This document shows positions 28,785 to 33,808 of a stretch of 33,808 bases of DNA, one piece after another. The number at the start of each line of letters is the position of its first letter. The first letter of the stretch is position 1. Where the stretch lies: positions 1-33,808 of IMG/VR virus record IMGVR_UViG_3300037245_004426. One strand, 5' to 3'. A program made the translations under genes and the position numbers. The notes beneath the pieces are model-generated. The model was not told the origin of the DNA and did not search any database. It saw only the letters and a program-made list of their open reading frames with translations. The stretch is from a virus.

Positions 28785-29246
28785 ATGGTTCAACAAGCAC
28801 AAGTATCGGAAGAGTATCTAGACACCATTTGCGACTGGTTAGAAGAGTGGGTGAAGAAGCCCACTAGCATGGCTATCCCACAGTTTTTGTCCCACAGGGG
28901 GATAGGGTGGGGTTTTTTCAAGCAATTTTTGGAGATGTCTCCCAAATTACAAAACACCTTTGAAGTAGTAGTGTGTGAGCTACACTCTAGGTGGATCGAC
29001 TATGCCTTCAGTAAAAAAGAAATATCAAGGCATCTCCAGTCTATTCTAATGAGATACTTAAGGGTTTATGATCCACATGCATTTGATCTTGAACTCATGG
29101 CAAAAAAGGAAGTTGCTGAATCTTCTAATTTAACCCTGATAAAATATGAGTCAGAAAACTACTCCTCAGCCGACCTTCAAGGAGTTTTTAAGCAGAAGTA
29201 CGAAGACAATGCTAACAAACGTAGAAGTCGAAAGAAAGCTAAATAG
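28785..29246 (+). CDS. terS: Terminase small subunit (153 aa)
   Basis: The first gene after the terminators and directly before the large terminase. The product has an N-terminal helical, HTH-like region (VSEEYLDTICDWLEEWVKKP; IPQFLSHRGIGWGFFKQFLE), a helical core (ELHSRWIDYAFSKKEISRHL) and a very basic C-terminus (KYEDNANKRRSRKKAK). This matches small terminases that recognise the packaging site as a ring and feed it to TerL. Position is the strongest evidence. The C-terminal coding sequence overlaps the large-subunit gene. Confidence 0.8.
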   Translation: MVQQAQVSEEYLDTICDWLEEWVKKPTSMAIPQFLSHRGIGWGFFKQFLEMSPKLQNTFEVVVCELHSRWIDYAFSKKEISRHLQSILMRYLRVYDPHAFDLELMAKKEVAESSNLTLIKYESENYSSADLQGVFKQKYEDNANKRRSRKKAK

Positions 29247-30588
29247 GTATGTTCCCCGAGCCTACCAGATTCCAGTTCTTAAGGCATTAGACGAGGGGTT
29301 CAAGCGCGTCTTAGCTATTCTTCCCAGGCGTGCTGGAAAGGACATCACTGCTCTCAACTACGTCATCAGAAAAATGTGGGAGTGCCCTGGTGTGTACTAC
29401 TATATTTTCCCTACCTATTCTCAAGCCAAGAAAGTTATCTGGGACTCTCTCGACAACGATGGACACAGAATTCTCGACTACTTCCCGAAGGACCTCGTAG
29501 TCCAAATGAACTCTCAGGAAATGAAGATCCGAATGAAGACGAAGGATGGTGGAACCTCTCTTTTTCAACTTATTGGCTCAGATAACTATGACAGTCTTAT
29601 GGGCACTAACCCTCGAGGATGCGTCTTTTCCGAATATGCGCTGCAAGACCCGCTAGCCTACCGATATATTCGTCCTATACTGACGGCCAATGGGGGTTGG
29701 GCCCTTTTTATTTCAACGCCAAGGGGAAAGAATCACCTTTGGAACATCTACCAAATAGCTCAGCAATCACCCGACTGGTTTTGTTACAAGTTAACCATCG
29801 AAGACACAAACCATATTCCGTTAGAAGAAATAGAGAAAGAAAAAAGATCAGGTGAGCTTTCTCAGGACATGATCATGCAAGAATACTACACCTCTTTTGA
29901 GATGGGTGTAGAAGGTTCTTACTACGCTTCTTACATGGATCGAATGAGACGGGAGCAGAAGATAAGCGATGTTCCGTGGGAGTGTGCATTTCCAGTTCAT
30001 ACTGCTTGGGATATTGGAGTAAGAGACAGCACAACTATCATCTTCTTTCAGACTATCGGACAGACGGTTCGGATCATTGACTGCTACCAGAACTCCAAGC
30101 AGGGAGTTGAGCATTATGCAGAGATCATTCATAACAAACCATACACCTACGGGAAGCACATCGCCCCACATGACATCCGCGTTAAAGAGTGGGGATCAGG
30201 AATCACTCGTTATGAGAAAGCCCGTCAGCTTGGTGTTAAGTTCACTATTGCAGATCAGTTTCAGATCCCAGACGGAATAGAAGCTTGTCGGTCATTATTC
30301 TCTAAGTTATGGATTGATGACGGGAAGTGCGAGGAGCTTGTTAAGGCTCTAGAGAACTATCGACAAGAGTACGATGTGAAGAAAAAAGTATATCTTCCAC
30401 GTCCTCTTCATGATTGGTCTTCTCATTTTGCAGATTCCTTCAGGTATCTCGCCGTCTCTTTACCCAAGACTTCTGATGGCATTTCTGCTAAAGAGATAGA
30501 GGAGCAGTACAATGAAGCTCAATACGGGGGCAACAGTAATATGCCCTCAATTTTTCAAGACAACGTTTATGTAGGACGACATCACTAA
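29209..30588 (+). CDS. terL: Terminase large subunit (459 aa)
   Basis: The ATPase has the Walker A variant ILPRRAGKD (about residues 37-45), Walker B VFSEY (139-143) and the coupling motif STPRGKNHLW (169-178). The RNase H-like nuclease has AWDIGVRDS (Asp268, Asp273) and a C-terminal HDWSSHFADSFRYL. It cuts concatemers and pumps DNA through the portal. ATG 29209 (MLTNVEVERKLNRYVPRAYQ) is chosen as start; ATG 29146 is an alternative that would add 21 residues and overlap terS by 101 bp. The stop overlaps the portal ATG as TAATG. Confidence 0.93.
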   Translation: MLTNVEVERKLNRYVPRAYQIPVLKALDEGFKRVLAILPRRAGKDITALNYVIRKMWECPGVYYYIFPTYSQAKKVIWDSLDNDGHRILDYFPKDLVVQMNSQEMKIRMKTKDGGTSLFQLIGSDNYDSLMGTNPRGCVFSEYALQDPLAYRYIRPILTANGGWALFISTPRGKNHLWNIYQIAQQSPDWFCYKLTIEDTNHIPLEEIEKEKRSGELSQDMIMQEYYTSFEMGVEGSYYASYMDRMRREQKISDVPWECAFPVHTAWDIGVRDSTTIIFFQTIGQTVRIIDCYQNSKQGVEHYAEIIHNKPYTYGKHIAPHDIRVKEWGSGITRYEKARQLGVKFTIADQFQIPDGIEACRSLFSKLWIDDGKCEELVKALENYRQEYDVKKKVYLPRPLHDWSSHFADSFRYLAVSLPKTSDGISAKEIEEQYNEAQYGGNSNMPSIFQDNVYVGRHH

Positions 30589-32651
30589 TGACACTCTTCC
30601 CTCAAATTAACACTGATTTTATCTCCTATCAAACAGACAATGACCTGACCGTAAAGACTATGATGGAAAAGGTTTATGCTCAGTCTATTACAATCAATCA
30701 ATCTTTTTGGGCTGAGGCAGATATTGACTCTCGGTTTCGAGCTGGAGATCAGTCTCTGTGGGACGATATCTATGGAAATATACCGGCAGCTCGAAGACGT
30801 GTCTTTAATTTTAATCGCATCCGTCGCGTTTGTAATATGGTGAGCGGATATCAGCGGAATCATCGAAAGTCTACTACTGTTGTCCCCATTGAGAATAGTG
30901 ATGAGAAGACTGCTGATCAGTTCTCTAAGATAATGATGTGGGCAATGGAAAAAGACTCTACATTGGATACGATTTCCCAAGCGTTTGATGGAACTTTAAC
31001 CACTGGAATGAACCTTCTATCCTGCTGGATGGACTACCGAGAGGACCCCATCAATGGAGATATCCGGATTGATAATGTGTCTTATAATGCCTATCTTATT
31101 GATCCATTTTTCAGAAAACACGACTTAAGCGACTGTAATTTCATCTGGACCCGTAAGTGGTTGACAAAAACTCAAATAAAGTCTTTACTACCTGAAAGAA
31201 AGAGCGAGATCGACAAACTTAACGCAAGCGGAAATCGTGACGGTAAGTTTGAATACATGCCGGAATCCTACAATTACGGTATGACAGACCTCCTCACTTA
31301 CGATGAGTTTTGGTATCGAGACTACCGGACTCAGACTCTCCTCGTCGATGTTAAAACCGGCGAGACAATGGAGTGGAAGGGTAAGGATGAGGACCTCGAT
31401 GTTTTTCTCTCTAAATTCCCAGAGATAACATCCCTAGAGATCGAGGTCCCAACTACCAAGCTTGCTATAGTTGCACAGGGCATTGTCATGTATAGCGGGC
31501 CTAATCCCATGGGCGTTGATCCTTATCCTTTCGTTCCTGTTTTAGGATATTACGATCCACAGATTCCCTATTTTCCCTATAGAGTTCAAGGTGTTGTTAG
31601 AGGTCTTAGGGACAGTCAGTACCTTTATAATAGAAGAAAGGTGATTGAACTTGATATCCTAGAGTCTCAAATCAACAGCGGGTTCAAGTATAAGCCCGAT
31701 TCGCTTGTTAATCCAAAAGATATCTTTCTTCAAGGACAAGGACGCGGACTCGCTATTAAACAAGATGCTCAGCTTTCAGATGTAGAGCAGATTCAAGCTC
31801 CTTCTATTCCTCAATCTATGATTGAACTTTCTAAGATTCTTGGGGAAGAGATTCAGCAGATATCTGGTGTCAACGAAGAGCTTCTTGGAAGCGCCGTCGA
31901 TGATAAAGCAGGAGTTCTTGCCATGCTTCGCCAAGGTGCGGGACTCACTACTCTTCAGATTCTATTTGATCAGCTTGACTATTCACAGAAGTTGCTTGGT
32001 AGATTGTTCATTGATCTCATCCAAACAAACTTCTCACCAGGAAAAATTCAGAGAATAATAAACGAGGAGCCCTCTCTTCAGTTTTACTCTAAAGCATTCG
32101 GAAAATTCGATTCCGCCGTTGAAGAAGGTATTAATAGTAGTACTCAACGTCAAATGCAGTTTGCACAGCTCATGGAGATGCGCGCTGCTGGTATTGAAAT
32201 TCCACAAGACCTATTGATTAGGGCATCTACGCTTCAAAATAAAGAAGAGCTCGTGGAAGCGATTGGCCAAAATCAAGAGCAGCAACAACAGATTCAAGAA
32301 ATGCAGATGCAAGTCGCACTTGAAAAAGAGAAGGCTGAAATAAAAGATCTCGAATCACGGGCAGAAGCCAACGCGGGACTAGGGCTTGAAAGAGCTTCTC
32401 GCGTACAAGAAAACCGCGCTTTAGCAGTTGAAAGACTTGCTGAATCTCAGAAGGATAGAGACCTTGGAACTCTTCATTTGGTAAAAGCCATGAAGGAGCT
32501 AGAGGGAATGGACATTGAGCAAGTTGCGAGGCTCATGGAGCTCGCTAAAACAGTCCAATCTATTGAGAGTCCTCAAGAGATCGAGGAAGAAGCAGCGGTA
32601 AAAACCCCAAACGTCGAAGAACTGGCCGTAATGGCTCAAGGAGAAAAATAA
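30588..32651 (+). CDS. Portal protein, P22-like (687 aa)
   Basis: The N-terminal half carries typical portal blocks (NIPAARRRVFNFNRIRRVCN; MVSGYQRNHRKSTTVVPIEN), and the region PYFPYRVQGVVRGLRDSQYL onward follows the P22-type pattern. The LLGSAVDDKAGVLAMLRQGA stretch (about 442-461) is part of this fold. The long C-terminal helical barrel (residues about 545-670: QEQQQQIQEMQMQVALEKEK and similar) is the long barrel found in P22-type portals. The ring of twelve sits at one capsid vertex and anchors TerL, the adaptor and the tail. Length is close to the P22 portal. It is tightly coupled to terL. Confidence 0.88.
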   Translation: MTLFPQINTDFISYQTDNDLTVKTMMEKVYAQSITINQSFWAEADIDSRFRAGDQSLWDDIYGNIPAARRRVFNFNRIRRVCNMVSGYQRNHRKSTTVVPIENSDEKTADQFSKIMMWAMEKDSTLDTISQAFDGTLTTGMNLLSCWMDYREDPINGDIRIDNVSYNAYLIDPFFRKHDLSDCNFIWTRKWLTKTQIKSLLPERKSEIDKLNASGNRDGKFEYMPESYNYGMTDLLTYDEFWYRDYRTQTLLVDVKTGETMEWKGKDEDLDVFLSKFPEITSLEIEVPTTKLAIVAQGIVMYSGPNPMGVDPYPFVPVLGYYDPQIPYFPYRVQGVVRGLRDSQYLYNRRKVIELDILESQINSGFKYKPDSLVNPKDIFLQGQGRGLAIKQDAQLSDVEQIQAPSIPQSMIELSKILGEEIQQISGVNEELLGSAVDDKAGVLAMLRQGAGLTTLQILFDQLDYSQKLLGRLFIDLIQTNFSPGKIQRIINEEPSLQFYSKAFGKFDSAVEEGINSSTQRQMQFAQLMEMRAAGIEIPQDLLIRASTLQNKEELVEAIGQNQEQQQQIQEMQMQVALEKEKAEIKDLESRAEANAGLGLERASRVQENRALAVERLAESQKDRDLGTLHLVKAMKELEGMDIEQVARLMELAKTVQSIESPQEIEEEAAVKTPNVEELAVMAQGEK

Positions 32652-32929
32652 TGGCAAAAAAATACAAACAAGGTCTTAAGGATCGAGAAGATGAAAGCCG
32701 CGCAATGAAAAAATCTTTCAAAGGTGGTTTAGATTCAGGCTACATGGGTATGCTTTCTGAAAATCATAGCGCACCTGCCAACCTTCCACAAGGAGTTGTG
32801 CATGAGTACTATCCAAAGAATGAATACATGGATAGTCACTACCTAGATGACACTATCAAAGGAATTGATGATAACAATCGTGACAACATCGATCGTATTG
32901 ATCGTCATCAGTCAGACAGTATGTATTAA
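32651..32929 (+). CDS. Small protein with a KQG-DR-DES motif (92 aa)
   Basis: The ATG overlaps the portal stop as TAATG and the stop overlaps the next ATG the same way. The N-terminus has KYKQGLKDREDESRAMKK, a basic/acidic motif that recurs twice in the 84-residue protein at 33104. The remainder is polar, with a PQGVVHEYYPKNEYMDSHYL segment, and ends in an Asp/Arg/Asn-rich region. No family is recognised. A virion-internal or packaging-associated peptide is plausible from its place after the portal. Confidence 0.6.
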   Translation: MAKKYKQGLKDREDESRAMKKSFKGGLDSGYMGMLSENHSAPANLPQGVVHEYYPKNEYMDSHYLDDTIKGIDDNNRDNIDRIDRHQSDSMY

Positions 32930-33129
32930 TGGCTATGCCGCGTCCATCTGGGAAGGCCCAGAAGATAGCTGAGGCGGTTATTCCTGGTTTGTCTAGGAAT
33001 GGAAAATCTAAGTCGTTATCAAGGAGGTCCGTAAAGGAGGTCCCTAATGACGAAGTAGAGATGAAGATAGTAGATATTAATGAACATTTAGGTAGGTTAC
33101 CTCATGAAAAGAAAAAAACAGGGATATAA
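32929..33129 (+). CDS. Small basic hypothetical protein (66 aa)
   Basis: It starts one base into the previous stop (TAATG). The N-terminal half is basic (SGKAQKIAEAVIPGLSRNGK; SKSLSRRSVKEVP), the C-terminal half mixed and charged. Its last 26 bp overlap the next gene. No motif is recognised. Confidence 0.5.
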   Translation: MAMPRPSGKAQKIAEAVIPGLSRNGKSKSLSRRSVKEVPNDEVEMKIVDINEHLGRLPHEKKKTGI

Positions 33130-33358
33130 CGATCGTCTTGACGAAAGCATCGGTGAAAGACATAGAGGACCTAAGTCTCAATCCCTTAAAGATCGCAGAG
33201 ACGAATCTAAGGCCATGGAAAAAAAAGACCGTGGTCATGCTTATGCTGGTGATCGTGAGATGGATGAAGGCGTCAAAGAGCGTCTGCACCACCACATGAT
33301 GAAAGCCCATCATCAATTTATGGCACGCCATCATAAGAAAAAATCTTATAGTAAATAA
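33104..33358 (+). CDS. His/Lys-rich protein with two DR-DES motifs (84 aa)
   Basis: It overlaps the preceding gene by 26 bp. Two units of the motif seen in the 32651 protein occur: KKQGYNDRLDESIGER (residues 4-19) and SLKDRRDESKAMEKKDRG (residues 27-44). The C-terminal third is a His-rich helix (LHHHMMKAHHQFMARHHKKK). Metal or nucleic-acid binding is possible. The duplicated motif links it to the 92-residue protein and suggests a common binding partner, for example the portal or packaged DNA. No database family is recalled. Confidence 0.6.
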   Translation: MKRKKQGYNDRLDESIGERHRGPKSQSLKDRRDESKAMEKKDRGHAYAGDREMDEGVKERLHHHMMKAHHQFMARHHKKKSYSK

Positions 33359-33416
33359 CTTGTGCTCATAAAGGCTGGGAAGGCTCTGTCTTCCTGGCTT
33401 TATATAAGGAGGACTT

Positions 33417-33593
33417 ATGCCGTTGAAAAGTAAAGCCCAGAGGGCGTATCTATGGGCAAATGACCCAGAACTTGCTAAACAATTTGAAAGACATACAGCT
33501 AAAGGTAGCAAACTACCTCAGAGAGTGCCAACTACTAGAAAGAAGGTAAAGAACCCTCCCACAAAAAGGTGGATGGGAGTTCCGGTAAAATGA
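33417..33593 (+). CDS. Small basic protein with KSKAQRAYLWAN motif (58 aa)
   Basis: ATG 33417 follows an excellent AAGGAGG (33407-33413). The 58-residue product begins MPLKSKAQRAYLWANDPELA. The 'KSKAQR.YLWA..P' opening recurs in small proteins of many phages, where it sits near portal or head genes; the role is unknown. The rest is Lys/Arg/Pro-rich. The stop overlaps the next start as ATGA. The 58-base gap before it holds an imperfect hairpin with two G-U pairs. Confidence 0.7.
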   Translation: MPLKSKAQRAYLWANDPELAKQFERHTAKGSKLPQRVPTTRKKVKNPPTKRWMGVPVK

Positions 33594-33787
33594 TTTGGAA
33601 AAAACCGCCACATCTTCCAGAAGTAGGGGAGAAGGTTTATGGAGTTTTAAATGATGAAAATAGTAAACGATTTTTTGCATTCACTATGGGAGAGAACGAT
33701 ACTCTACCGCATATTGAAAGATGGTGCACGCAAGAAGAAATGAAAGATCACATGAATAAGACGTTGATGGGAATACGTAATGGATAG
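33590..33787 (+). CDS. Small hypothetical protein spanning the circular closure (65 aa)
   Basis: ATG 33590 (MIWKKPPHLPEVGEKVYGVL) overlaps the previous stop by 4 bp and is preferred to an in-frame ATG at 33569. The 65-residue product has an aromatic, compact sequence (KRFFAFTMGENDTLPHIERW) and no recognised domain. Its 3' part is repeated at 1-111 as the left end of the window, which confirms that the genes are continuous through the ends. Confidence 0.65.
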   Translation: MIWKKPPHLPEVGEKVYGVLNDENSKRFFAFTMGENDTLPHIERWCTQEEMKDHMNKTLMGIRNG

Positions 33788-33808
33788 ACTTATATTTTTC
33801 TTTTGAAG
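33677..33808. repeat. Right copy of terminal direct repeat
   Basis: Identical to bases 1-126, with TT instead of GG at 33803-33804 and four matching bases after that. See the left copy. If the TT version were real, the lipoprotein gene would end after eight codons at TGA, so the GG version is more likely correct. Confidence 0.9.

Noticed and set aside
33374-33403. Imperfect hairpin GCTGGGAAG...CTTCCTGGC upstream of the 58-aa protein gene.
   Set aside because: It needs two G-U pairs and lacks a T tract, so it is not strong enough to call a terminator.
1-33808. tRNA genes.
   Set aside because: No cloverleaf-like sequence with a convincing T-loop and acceptor stem was noticed by eye; a tRNAscan-SE run would settle it.

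Overview
This window is an essentially complete tailed-phage genome of the short-tailed (podovirus) type, about 33.7 kb and moderately AT-rich. Its first and last about 130 bases are the same sequence, so the molecule was probably assembled from a circular or terminally redundant genome, and a small gene is cut by the window edge. The module set is a P22-like portal, a large terminase, an N4-gp56-like major capsid protein, a gp10-like tail/stabilisation protein, ejection-type proteins and beta-helix tail spikes, with no sheath, tube or tape-measure gene. The host cannot be named from sequence alone. A small lipoprotein and a secreted beta-barrel-like protein favour a diderm (Gram-negative-type) bacterium.

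Layout. 1-652 and 32651-33787 (continuous through the ends): very small basic or lipoprotein genes behind the portal. 661-3970: accessory region with a 50-bp tandem duplication over a start site, a minus-strand serine recombinase operon, a secreted outer-membrane-like protein and small unknown proteins. 4095-6518: scaffold and major capsid genes. 6530-12175: head-tail and tail proteins. 12190-15016: three overlapping ejection-type genes. 14979-15857: a minus-strand cassette of five tiny genes with its own promoter. 15971-22560: tail spikes, fibres and small virion proteins. 22856-25104 (minus): YqaJ nuclease, SSB and ERF annealing protein. 25239-28527: HTH regulator, three winged-helix replication-like proteins, RusA resolvase and small genes, ended by two terminators. 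28785-32651: terminase and portal.

The most notable feature is that the major capsid gene is interrupted by a 750-nt group I intron (5130-5879). The 5' exon end pairs with an internal guide as a 7-bp P1 with the required U-G wobble at the splice site. A 5-bp P10 pairs the guide region with the 3' exon, the intron ends in G, and P7, P8, P9 and P9.1 can be read directly. Joining the exons gives one uninterrupted 315-residue capsid protein. A LAGLIDADG homing endonuclease lies inside the intron on the opposite strand, preceded by a good sigma70-type promoter of its own.

The second unusual region is the minus-strand cassette inside the late operon: a ribbon-helix-helix protein, three related membrane/coiled-coil mini-proteins (one broken by an in-frame amber codon) and a 30-residue membrane peptide antisense to an ejection gene. 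No recognisable endolysin is present anywhere, so lysis functions may sit among these small membrane genes. The genome has a resolvase/invertase-type serine recombinase and a Rep-like winged-helix protein but no integrase, which leaves an episomal (phage-plasmid) lifestyle open as a hypothesis.
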